A stretch of DNA of 13,860 bases. Source: an uncultured Thermomicrobiales bacterium (GTDB taxonomy: Bacteria > Chloroflexota > Chloroflexia > Thermomicrobiales > UBA6265). Position numbers and translations under genes: made by a program. The notes below the pieces were generated by a model, which had not been told where the DNA came from, made no database searches, and saw only the letters and a program-made list of their open reading frames with translations. The stretch is taken from the NCBI GenBank assembly GCA_902806355.1, contig CADCWI010000116.1:1-13860 (forward strand), in the 5' to 3' direction. Shown here piece by piece: positions 7,696 to 13,860 of the stretch (position 1 is its first letter; each line of letters starts with the position of its first letter).

Positions 7696-8006
7696 GCGAG
7701 GACCACACAGCAGCGAGCAAATACACCCGTGGAGCGCCACATGGCTGATGGCCAGAGCCGGCGAAACCGAGGTCGAGCGGCATAGTGTCGATGACCGTCA
7801 TCAGGCGCCAAGGGTCGACAAGAGCCCAGCGTTACACCCACCTGGAGCGCGCTTCTCGCAATGGAACCAGCTCCGAGCCGAAGTCTTCATCCTCGGCGCC
7901 CCTGGTCAGTCGGTTGCTATCCATCCCGGCCGCTCCAACGGTGGGGGTGAGTTCGGTCTGTGCGTAGTCCAGTGACCGCTCGTTTTCCATCATGTAGTTG
8001 GTTTCA
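7696..8006. other. Gene-poor stretch after the PAS kinase
   Basis: No recognisable gene. The longest suggestive frame is minus-strand 7832-7993, 53 codons starting MMENERSLDY and rich in acidic residues; it matches no family I know and has no clear ribosome site. It lies just beyond the RraA-like fragment, in a different frame. I see no clear terminator for the kinase gene here. Confidence 0.4.
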
Positions 8007-8243
8007 TCAGGTGGAGATGTGCTGGTAAATACGGTCGATCGGCCTGCCGTCGAGATCGCCGAAGATGATGTCGCCCGGATCAGTCCGAACCCCGCCGATC
8101 TCGATCGGGCAGCGGTAGTCGCTGATCACGTGCAGCGAGTGTCGCAGACACGGCCAGGTTTTGGGCACGATCACCACGGTACCGGCGAGAACACCGTCGC
8201 CGCCTGGAACGCCCCAGGGTCGCCCACAGCGAAAGAAACCCAT
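8007..8243 (-). pseudogene. RraA/dimethylmenaquinone methyltransferase-like family fragment
   Basis: A 78-codon frame whose middle, CPIEIGGVRTDPGDIIFGDL (45-64) followed by DG, fits the C-terminal signature of the RraA family (P-x-x-x-GGV-x-x-x-PGD-x-x-x-GD-x-DG). In intact members this is followed by a hydrophobic VxVxP strand and a helix; here it runs into RPIDRIYQHIST and stops. An intact RraA-type protein is about 160-240 residues, so most of the N-terminal part is gone: the SnoaL-like gene ends only 31 bp upstream. RraA-family proteins are either regulators of RNase E or oxaloacetate/hydroxy-oxo-acid aldolases. The fragment is too short to act as either. The assignment rests on one motif, so it is moderate. 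Confidence 0.5.
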
Positions 8244-8274
8244 GACATCGGCCCATTAACGCCAGCGTTCATAA

Positions 8275-8706
8275 TCATCCTTCATTTGGCGAAAGCAAAG
8301 TTTGATGAGCAGGGGGTGCATCTCCGTGGCGGTGCACGATCTTCCACTCGCCATCTTCGCGGCGATACACGTGCGTGACGCGGAGGGTGTACGGCTCACT
8401 TGGAACGCCGTCGATGGACACCGAGGTGTGCTCGTAGCCAACGGTATATGCCAGGCGGCCGCTGGCGCCCGCAGCCACGAGGTCGAAGCGATAGGAGGTG
8501 CAGTTGGAGAACCGCGATGCGAGCCAGCGGAAGGTCTGGCTTACCTCGTTCCAGCCGCGGTTGCTCTTGATCGCCCCGAACAAGGTCACTGGATCGCGCA
8601 TCGACCACATCGCTAAGCGGGGAGTCGGGTCCCCGTTATGGATGGCTTGTTCGGCCCCAATCTGCCGAGGGAGAATGGCGTCGAGGAAATCTTCGAGGTC
8701 ACTCAT
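8275..8706 (-). CDS. SnoaL/NTF2-like (ketosteroid isomerase-type fold) protein
   Basis: 143 residues in the cone-shaped NTF2-like fold: N-terminal helices (MSDLEDFLDAILPRQIGAEQ), then WSMRDPVTLFGA, a helical TFRWLASRF, and closing strands PYTLRVTHVYRREDGEWKIVHRHGD (the last block is very typical of SnoaL_3 and DUF4440-like members). Such proteins are isomerases, hydratases, dehydratases or binding domains; no substrate can be named. ATG 8706 is chosen over the longer frame from 8817 because GGAGG stands 8 bases upstream and family similarity starts there. Transcribed in the same direction as the cupin gene 177 bp upstream, with a hairpin between, so probably a separate unit. Confidence 0.85.
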   Translation of the reverse strand: MSDLEDFLDAILPRQIGAEQAIHNGDPTPRLAMWSMRDPVTLFGAIKSNRGWNEVSQTFRWLASRFSNCTSYRFDLVAAGASGRLAYTVGYEHTSVSIDGVPSEPYTLRVTHVYRREDGEWKIVHRHGDAPPAHQTLLSPNEG

Positions 8707-8773
8707 GTTTGCCTCCTGAAACGCGCTGCCGCCTGAATACACGTTCTGTCCACAACGCACGAAATCCTCGACT

Positions 8774-8800
8774 ACGGGCCGGGCGTTATGCTCGGCCCGT
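8774..8800 (-). terminator. Hairpin between cupin and SnoaL-like genes
   Basis: ACGGGCCG (8774-8781) and CGGCCCGT (8793-8800) are a perfect 8-bp stem around 11 bases. It lies 84 bases past the cupin stop on the minus strand. No T tract follows, so its role as terminator is uncertain. Confidence 0.35.
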
Positions 8801-8883
8801 TTCGGTGCGCCCGACATCCGCCATGCCGTTTCTTCCCCATATGATGCCCAAGCGTGAACCGCTCCCGATTCTCCAGGATCATT

Positions 8884-9273
8884 TCAGACAGACGACACCG
8901 GTTCGACGACGACGGTGGTGTGCTCGGCTTCGCCCGGCGTGAACAGCAGGATGCCCCGCATCGGCCCCCGCCCGGAGTTCCAGGCGGTGTGGACCGTGTT
9001 CCGCGGCACGAAGACGAGCGAGCCGGCAGGGGCGACGACCTGGCGGTCCCCGAGTTGGAAGGTCAGCTCGCCCTCCGCGACGTAGAAGGTCTCGTCGGTG
9101 TGGGGGTGGAAATGCAGCGACGGACCGGGGTCGCCGGCTGCCATCGCGCCAACCATGCCGCTGTAAGCGCCGCCGGTGTCCCTGGGACCCAGCATGATCG
9201 GGCCGCGGGTTACCTCGCCAGCGGCACCGTCGGGATCGGGCCTTACGATCGTCACGCCGTGGATCCGGTCCAT
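8884..9273 (-). CDS. Small single-domain cupin protein
   Basis: 129 residues forming one conserved cupin barrel. Motif 1 is PGPSLHFHPHTDETFYVAEG, with metal-ligand candidates H54, H56 and E61. Motif 2 is PAGSLVFVPRNTVHTAWN, with H95. All four classical ligands are therefore present, so it should bind a divalent metal. Members of this group are dioxygenases, isomerases or sugar-binding proteins, and the reaction cannot be told. The ATG at 9273 follows GGAGG at 7 bases spacing, a strong start. No signal peptide. Likely a monocistronic gene; its upstream 590 bp hold no clear gene. Confidence 0.93.
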   Translation of the reverse strand: MDRIHGVTIVRPDPDGAAGEVTRGPIMLGPRDTGGAYSGMVGAMAAGDPGPSLHFHPHTDETFYVAEGELTFQLGDRQVVAPAGSLVFVPRNTVHTAWNSGRGPMRGILLFTPGEAEHTTVVVEPVSSV

Positions 9274-9863
9274 GTAATTTCCTCCGTCTGAACCAGCGGC
9301 TCATCAACCGCTCGCGTGTCGGCCTGACGCCGGGAGTTTTCCGAATCGGCAGCAGTGCCACTACGGTCAGGCTAGAAGCGAGTGATTCCCGGGTACCAGA
9401 GAGCGGAGACCCGATGTTCCGGGAGATTCATTCCCGGATGTGATTGAAACCGCGGATCGGCCAGCGTCTTCGTCGGAATCCACCCCAACGCCTCCGAAGA
9501 CCGCACCATCGACCATACGAAGACCTTCCGGTGTGAGCAGGAAACGGATCCCGCCTTTAGCCAGATCGTGAACGACGTCCAGATTGCCTGGGGCAACCCG
9601 TTCGAGGCGGTTTTCCTGTCCCACTCCGATGGGGCGAATGCACTGGTGGCGGGCACCCGCCAGGAGGCCACTGCCCTGTCCGTCATACCACTGGTGACGC
9701 GCACCTGCCGCAGGATGTAGCCGTTCGTGCTACGCACACAGACGAGGCCGCCTGCTCGGGAACGAAACTTCCCGGAAACGCGGGATACCATGCCCTGTCG
9801 CCCGGGAAACGCCTCGCCGCATGATCGATGGCGTCGAACCGTTTTTCATGAAAGGACACTATC
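9274..9863. other. Unassigned stretch with a start-less coding-like frame
   Basis: 590 bp without a recognised gene. The plus-strand frame 9448-9720 is open for 90 codons, uses G or C at most third positions as real genes here do, and reads like a protein (SVFVGIHPNASEDRTIDHTK ... AVFLSHSDGANALVAG), but has no good start. The frame before it, one base out of register, also stays open (RPDVPGDSFPDVIETADRPA), so a frameshifted gene remnant is possible. I recognise no family. The minus-strand frames over the same bases are less convincing. Confidence 0.35.
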
Positions 9864-10733
9864 ATGTCTCAGCTCACTCGTCGCACGTTTACCCTTGGCA
9901 GCCTGGCGCTCTCCGGCATCATCCAGAATATCCGCTCTCCGGTCCTGGCCCAGACCGCAACCCCCGCCGCGTCCGGCCTGCCCAGCCTGGAGATCACGCT
10001 CACCGACGACGGGTTCGAGTTGCCTGACGGCATCCGGGCCGGCCGCTACGAGTTTGCGGCAAGCAACACCGGCACCATGACCATGAGCCACTTCGGCATT
10101 GGCAAATTTCCCGATGAGGTGACCGAGCAGGACATCGAAGCGTTCTTCGCCGCTCAGGGAGAAGATACAGAAGCCCTGAGCTTCGATGATATTGCGTTCG
10201 TCGGCGCGGCGGACTGGCCACAACCCGGCCAGCCCGCTGTGACCGGCGTGATCGACCTCCAGCCGGGGCGGTACATCGCATTCAAGCCGCTGGAAGAGGA
10301 GGAGCCGGTCCGCTTTACGGTCGAAGGCAAGTTCTCCGCAGCGGTGGAGCCAGCGGCCGACCTCACGGTCACACTGCGTGAGATGACGATCGACCTTCCG
10401 GAGACGGCGTTTACTTCGTCACCGATGCGCTGGAAGATCGAGAAACCTGGAGCAATCCACCACGAGGTGTCAGTGCTGGCGGTTCCGCCCGAGTTCGATG
10501 CCGACACGTTCATGATGTTGATGTCGCTCCCCGAGGACGCGACACCGCCACCAGGCACCCCCGAATTTGAGTACCAGCCGGTGGCCGCGATCGGGATCCT
10601 TGCATCGGGGGGTACGAGCTGGCTCGACGTGCAACTTGAACCGGGACACTACATGGCCACCTGCATGCTGCCGTTCGGGACCGGGTATCCGCACGCCATG
10701 GACGGGATGTTTGTATTCTTCGACGTAACCTGA
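9864..10733 (+). CDS. Tat-exported protein with two cupredoxin-like domains
   Basis: 289 residues. The N-terminus TRRTFTLGSLALSG is a twin-arginine signal; cleavage is likely after SPVLA (residue 29). Two beta-sandwich cupredoxin-like segments follow: about 40-175 (LEITLTDDGFELPDGIRAGR ... PGRYIAFKP) and 176-289 (PGAIHHEVSVLAV ... EPGHYMATCMLPF). The second keeps possible copper ligands H199 or H200, C267, H277 and M282; the Cys-to-His gap is nine residues, far longer than the two of plastocyanin. The first lacks the Cys and is probably structural. Expected location is outside the membrane; the role could be electron transfer, metal binding or ligand sensing. ATG 9864 has AAAGGA 8 bases upstream. 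It precedes the kinase-regulator pair on the same strand by 81 bp, which suggests linkage. Confidence 0.82.
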   Translation: MSQLTRRTFTLGSLALSGIIQNIRSPVLAQTATPAASGLPSLEITLTDDGFELPDGIRAGRYEFAASNTGTMTMSHFGIGKFPDEVTEQDIEAFFAAQGEDTEALSFDDIAFVGAADWPQPGQPAVTGVIDLQPGRYIAFKPLEEEEPVRFTVEGKFSAAVEPAADLTVTLREMTIDLPETAFTSSPMRWKIEKPGAIHHEVSVLAVPPEFDADTFMMLMSLPEDATPPPGTPEFEYQPVAAIGILASGGTSWLDVQLEPGHYMATCMLPFGTGYPHAMDGMFVFFDVT

Positions 10734-10767
10734 CCTCGGGGACCTTGCGGCAGCAGTCATCATTGAT

Positions 10768-10795
10768 GCCAGCGCGGATCGATATCCGCGCTGGC
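10768..10795. promoter_or_regulatory. Perfect 12-bp-stem hairpin just before the sensor kinase
   Basis: GCCAGCGCGGAT and ATCCGCGCTGGC are exact inverted arms around CGAT. The dyad ends 8 bases before the GGAGGA ribosome site of the kinase gene and begins 35 bases after the exported protein's stop. It lacks a T tract. It could be a terminator, an attenuating or processing hairpin in a shared mRNA, or a DNA operator. Confidence 0.6.
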
Positions 10796-10814
10796 GCTCC
10801 ACCGGAGGACCACC

Positions 10815-12893
10815 ATGCGGTTCCTCGCCGTCCCCCGTGATCGTCTCCCCTTTCTCGCAATCTGGCTGCTGGTGCTGGGTCTGGTTGTTGGCGTCAACGC
10901 GGCGTCGATCCCGAGCGAACATGGCGACATGGTGAGCCTTGCGGATTTCCCTGCCGAACAACGCGATGGAGTCCGGCACGCGTTGGACGCCTTGCACTTG
11001 AGCCCGACCCATCTCTCCTGGTACTGGATCGTCACCGACGCGCTCACCACCCTGATCTACCTGGTGATGGGTTGGCTATTGGTGCAGCGCGGACAGCCAG
11101 TATGGTTTTCCTCCTACATCGCGATCGTGACCATGGCGCTGGGAGCGGCCACGTATCCCCCGAGCATCAATGAAACGTATCCTGATCGCCCCGTGCTTCA
11201 GGTGATCGTGCTTGTCCTCACGGTCACTGCCGTGAGCGGGTTTTTCATCCTTCCTCTCATCTTCCCGGACGGCCGGTTCGTCCCGCGCTGGACAGTTTTG
11301 GCCGCTGTGTATGTCATGTTCTCGTTCGCCCTGTTCGACCTCAGCGAGAGAGTTGAATTCCTGGGTTCTGTTGCGTTCGATGTCGGCGCCACGCTGGTGC
11401 TGGTGGCGATCCTGCTGGGCACTTCCATCTACCGTTATCACCGCGTGTCCACTCCGGGGCAGCGCCGGCAAACCCGGGTAGTCCTCCTCGGCTTCGTCAT
11501 CGGCCTGCCCGCGTTCTTTGCGGGCGACGCGATGATGCGCAATATCGACAGCAGTCCGACGGGAATCGCCTTCCTCTTTGGATTCATGATCTTGATCCAG
11601 GTCGGGTTCAACGCCCCGTTCCTCGCGATCGGCGCCTCTATGCTCTTCCACCGCCTCTTCGACATCGACGTCATCCTCAGCCGCACCCTCACCTGGCTGG
11701 CGATGACCGGGGTCGTGATCGGAACTTACATCGGGATTGTGGTCGGCATCGGCCGGCTGCTCGACACCGAGCGCAATCTGGCTCTCTCGCTCCTGGCGAC
11801 CGGGCTGGTGGCCGTCGCCTTCCAGCCGTTGCGGGCCCGGGTGCAGCGCACGGTCGACCGCTTCGTATTCGGTGAACGTGACGATCCCTATGCGGTTCTC
11901 TCCCGGCTTGGGCACCGGATCGAGGACACCCTGGGTGCGGCAGACCTCCTTCCACAGATTGTGCGGACCACAGCCGAAGCGCTTCGCCTGCCCTATGCTG
12001 CCCTGTTCCTCGATCGTGCCGGCGGTCCCGAACTTGTAGCCGTGACCGGCAGCGCATCGAGGTCGACATTGCGCTTGCCTCTCACGTACCAGGGCCAGCC
12101 GCTTGGTGCGTTGGAGGTCGCCCAGCGATCGCCGGGCGATGCGTTCAGCGCCGCGGATCGGCGGCTGCTGGAAGACCTCGCACGGCAGATTGGGATTGCC
12201 GCCCACACCGTGACCCTGGCCGATGAGCTCCAGCGCTCCCGCGAGGCGATCATCACCTCGCGGGAGGAGGAGCGTCGCCGCCTGCGGCGCGATCTTCACG
12301 ACGGCCTCGGCGCCCAGCTGGCCGCGCTGATCATGCAGACCGGTACGATCCGGTCACAGCTCCAGCGGGATCCCGGGGCCGCCGAGCGTGACCTCAACGA
12401 GCTTCGTGACGAACTCAAGACCGCGATCGATGACGTGCGCCGGCTCGTGCACGGGCTTCGTCCACCGGCCTTGGACGAACTGGGTCTGGCCGGGGCGATC
12501 CGTGCCCGGCTCGACCGCATCGGCGGGCACTCCGACTCAGATGGACCAGGTCTCCAGGTCCGGCTCAACGTTCAGGAACCGATGCCAGCTCTGCCGGCGG
12601 CCGTGGAGGTGGCCGCCTTGCGCATCGTGGATGAGGCGATCATCAATGTCGTGCGGCACGCCCATGCGCGCGCGGTGACAGTCACCATGGAGATCGTCTC
12701 CGGGAACCTGGCGATCAGGGTGGAGGACGACGGCGCAGGCTTGGACGTTTCTCACGTCGAGCCCGGTATTGGCCTTCAGTCAATGCGGGATCGCGCCCGG
12801 GAGCTCGGAGGGACATGGTCGATCGCACCTGGGGTCGGCGGATACGGCACCATGGTGCACGCCCGGCTGCCGGTAGCGGGAGACCCGAGATGA
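10815..12893 (+). CDS. Polytopic NarL-type sensor histidine kinase with GAF domain
   Basis: 692 residues. About ten hydrophobic membrane segments occupy residues 12-335, including the loop motif FPDGRFVPRW (150-159) common in this kinase group. A first extracytoplasmic loop of about 40 residues follows segment one. A GAF domain spans about 360-470. The HisKA_3 region has SREEERRRLRRDLHDGLGAQ, with phospho-acceptor H495. The HATPase part has the N box DEAIINVVRHAHAR (N611), G1 EDDGAGL (D638) and GIGLQSMRDRARELGG. It should autophosphorylate and pass phosphate to the regulator whose ATG overlaps its stop (ATGA). The start ATG at 10815 has GGAGGA at 6 bases spacing. The signal is unknown; the upstream exported cupredoxin-like protein and the intramembrane helices suggest an envelope or membrane cue. 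Confidence 0.96.
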   Translation: MRFLAVPRDRLPFLAIWLLVLGLVVGVNAASIPSEHGDMVSLADFPAEQRDGVRHALDALHLSPTHLSWYWIVTDALTTLIYLVMGWLLVQRGQPVWFSSYIAIVTMALGAATYPPSINETYPDRPVLQVIVLVLTVTAVSGFFILPLIFPDGRFVPRWTVLAAVYVMFSFALFDLSERVEFLGSVAFDVGATLVLVAILLGTSIYRYHRVSTPGQRRQTRVVLLGFVIGLPAFFAGDAMMRNIDSSPTGIAFLFGFMILIQVGFNAPFLAIGASMLFHRLFDIDVILSRTLTWLAMTGVVIGTYIGIVVGIGRLLDTERNLALSLLATGLVAVAFQPLRARVQRTVDRFVFGERDDPYAVLSRLGHRIEDTLGAADLLPQIVRTTAEALRLPYAALFLDRAGGPELVAVTGSASRSTLRLPLTYQGQPLGALEVAQRSPGDAFSAADRRLLEDLARQIGIAAHTVTLADELQRSREAIITSREEERRRLRRDLHDGLGAQLAALIMQTGTIRSQLQRDPGAAERDLNELRDELKTAIDDVRRLVHGLRPPALDELGLAGAIRARLDRIGGHSDSDGPGLQVRLNVQEPMPALPAAVEVAALRIVDEAIINVVRHAHARAVTVTMEIVSGNLAIRVEDDGAGLDVSHVEPGIGLQSMRDRARELGGTWSIAPGVGGYGTMVHARLPVAGDPR

Positions 12894-13546
12894 GTGCGGA
12901 AGCCACTTCAATCCGGATCGTGATCGTCGAAGACCACCCGCTCTATCGCAAGGGACTACGCACGATGATCGCCAACGTGCCGCAATTCACGCTTGCCGGT
13001 GAGGCGGCCGATGGCCTCACGGCGGTGGAGTTGGTGCTCGAGACCCGGCCCGATGTGGTCCTGATGGACCTCCAGCTGCCAGGCCAGGGCGGGATCGCGG
13101 CGATCCGGGATATCATCGCCGCCATTCCCGCGGTCCGCATCCTGGTGATCACGCTTTACGAGGACGAGAATTCCGTGTTTGCCGCCCTGCGCGCCGGGGC
13201 CCGCGGCTACATTTTGAAGGACAGTGACGAGGAGCACATTGTGCGGGCGATCTGTGCGGTCGCTGAGGGCGAGTCACTGTTCAGCCCAACCGTCGCCAGC
13301 CGCCTCCTTTCCTCGTTCACCCACGTCCGGCCGGTGGTGCCTTCCCCGTTTCCGACGCTGACCGAGCGCGAGCGGGACATTCTGCACCTGATGGCGCAGG
13401 GGCGGTCCAACCGGGCAATTGCCGACGAGCTACACCTGAGCGTCAAAACCGTCGCCAACAATGTCAGCAACATCTTCGCCAAGCTCCAGGCGGCCGACCG
13501 TGCGGAGGCCATTGTGCGTGCTCGCGAGGCCGGACTCGGGGCCTGA
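12890..13546 (+). CDS. NarL/FixJ-family response regulator (REC-LuxR HTH)
   Basis: 218 residues. The receiver domain (8-125) has acidic residues E14 and D15, phospho-acceptor D60 in VVLMDLQLPG, T88 and K110. A linker leads to a LuxR-type helix-turn-helix (155-215; LTERERDILHLMAQGRSNRA, then DELHLSVKTVANNVSNIFAK as recognition region). It is the partner of the HisKA_3 kinase: start ATG 12890 overlaps the kinase stop by four bases, with GGGAGA six bases upstream. An in-frame upstream ATG at 12815 would add 25 residues inside the kinase gene and gives no family similarity. Its phosphorylated dimer should bind DNA and control transcription; targets cannot be read here, though its own operon is a common one. 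Confidence 0.97.
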   Translation: MSAEATSIRIVIVEDHPLYRKGLRTMIANVPQFTLAGEAADGLTAVELVLETRPDVVLMDLQLPGQGGIAAIRDIIAAIPAVRILVITLYEDENSVFAALRAGARGYILKDSDEEHIVRAICAVAEGESLFSPTVASRLLSSFTHVRPVVPSPFPTLTERERDILHLMAQGRSNRAIADELHLSVKTVANNVSNIFAKLQAADRAEAIVRAREAGLGA

Positions 13547-13860
13547 TCCGGGCACGGCCACAAATGGGCAACCCGGAGCGTACGCTCGCTGACCAGCCTC
13601 GCACCGGCGGAAGCTACGCCGGCTTCGTTCGATGTCGGCAGCTCGACTCGTCGCTGGGCGACCTGGTCGCGGACGACGCCGAGATTCCGGGTCCGGCGAA
13701 CTGCCCCGCAAGCGAGGGGGGTTGCAACATCCATTCGTTCGTCGGTTCTCGACGACGGTGATGTGTGGCACGTTACCGTTTCAGTTGCCGTCCTGGCATC
13801 TAGGGTTCACTCGATGCATCACGATCCTGCTCTTGGCAGACGGTCTCCAGCTGCAGGAGG
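13547..13860. other. Terminal stretch without a recognised gene
   Basis: A small hairpin (CCGGCG 13604-13609 / CGCCGG 13617-13622) lies after the regulator gene and could help end its transcript. The plus frame from 13564 (65 codons) resembles nothing. On the minus strand the last 20 codons, ending in a TAG at 13802-13800, could be the tail of a gene beyond the window, but this is too short to judge. Confidence 0.4.
13855..13860 (+). promoter_or_regulatory. AGGAGG at the window edge, candidate ribosome site of a next gene
   Basis: A perfect AGGAGG ends the window on the plus strand. If real, a start codon should follow 5-10 bases outside the window. Confidence 0.35.

Noticed and set aside
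9372..9791. Minus-strand frames of 139 and 85 codons
   Set aside because: No family features and less convincing third-position pattern than the plus frame across the same bases.
11076..12299. Minus-strand open frame of 407 codons
   Set aside because: Antisense to the polytopic kinase and full of charged residues without motifs.
12815..12889. Longer start for the response regulator at 12815
   Set aside because: It would read 25 Arg-rich codons inside the kinase gene; the ATGA overlap start has a good ribosome site and matches the family.
1..13860. CRISPR array, insertion sequence, tRNA or rRNA
   Set aside because: I saw no regularly spaced direct repeats, transposase motifs, or tRNA/rRNA-like segments on either strand; a computed search could still find weak ones.

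Overview
This is a GC-rich bacterial chromosomal window. Protein style and gene types suggest Chloroflexota, possibly Thermomicrobia: a many-membrane-segment NarL-type kinase with an FPDGRFVPRW motif, an isolated trpBA pair, and VOC, cupin and SnoaL-like stress or metabolic genes. That placement is an inference, since no rRNA or marker gene is present. I see no insertion sequence, phage gene, tRNA or CRISPR array.

Layout from left to right. A VOC/glyoxalase-fold protein (101-502, +) converges on a NagZ-type GH3 glycosidase (670-2235, -). Next come trpA and trpB (2471-4572, -), which overlap by four bases. A HAD-family phosphatase follows (4684-5317, -); it is a pseudogene, with motif I missing and a one-base expansion of a G run. 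Divergent from it is the most interesting unit: an RsbQ-type alpha/beta hydrolase (5419-6228, +) followed 21 bp later by a PAS-PAS histidine kinase (6250-7695, +). Its first PAS domain matches that of RsbP. This looks like the RsbQ-PAS sensing module with a histidine-kinase output and no response regulator beside it.

The middle (about 7.7-9.9 kb) is gene-poor and partly decayed. It holds a probable RraA-family fragment (8007-8243, -), a SnoaL/NTF2-like protein (8275-8706, -), a small cupin (8884-9273, -), and an unassigned stretch (9274-9863) with a start-less, coding-like frame.

The right part is one plus-strand group. It contains a Tat-exported protein with two cupredoxin-like domains (9864-10733), a perfect 12-bp-stem hairpin, a 692-residue polytopic GAF/HisKA_3 sensor kinase (10815-12893), and a NarL/LuxR response regulator (12890-13546) overlapping it by ATGA. 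The kinase and regulator form a complete two-component system, and the exported protein is a plausible partner or target. The last 314 bases hold no recognised gene, but a strong AGGAGG lies at the very edge.
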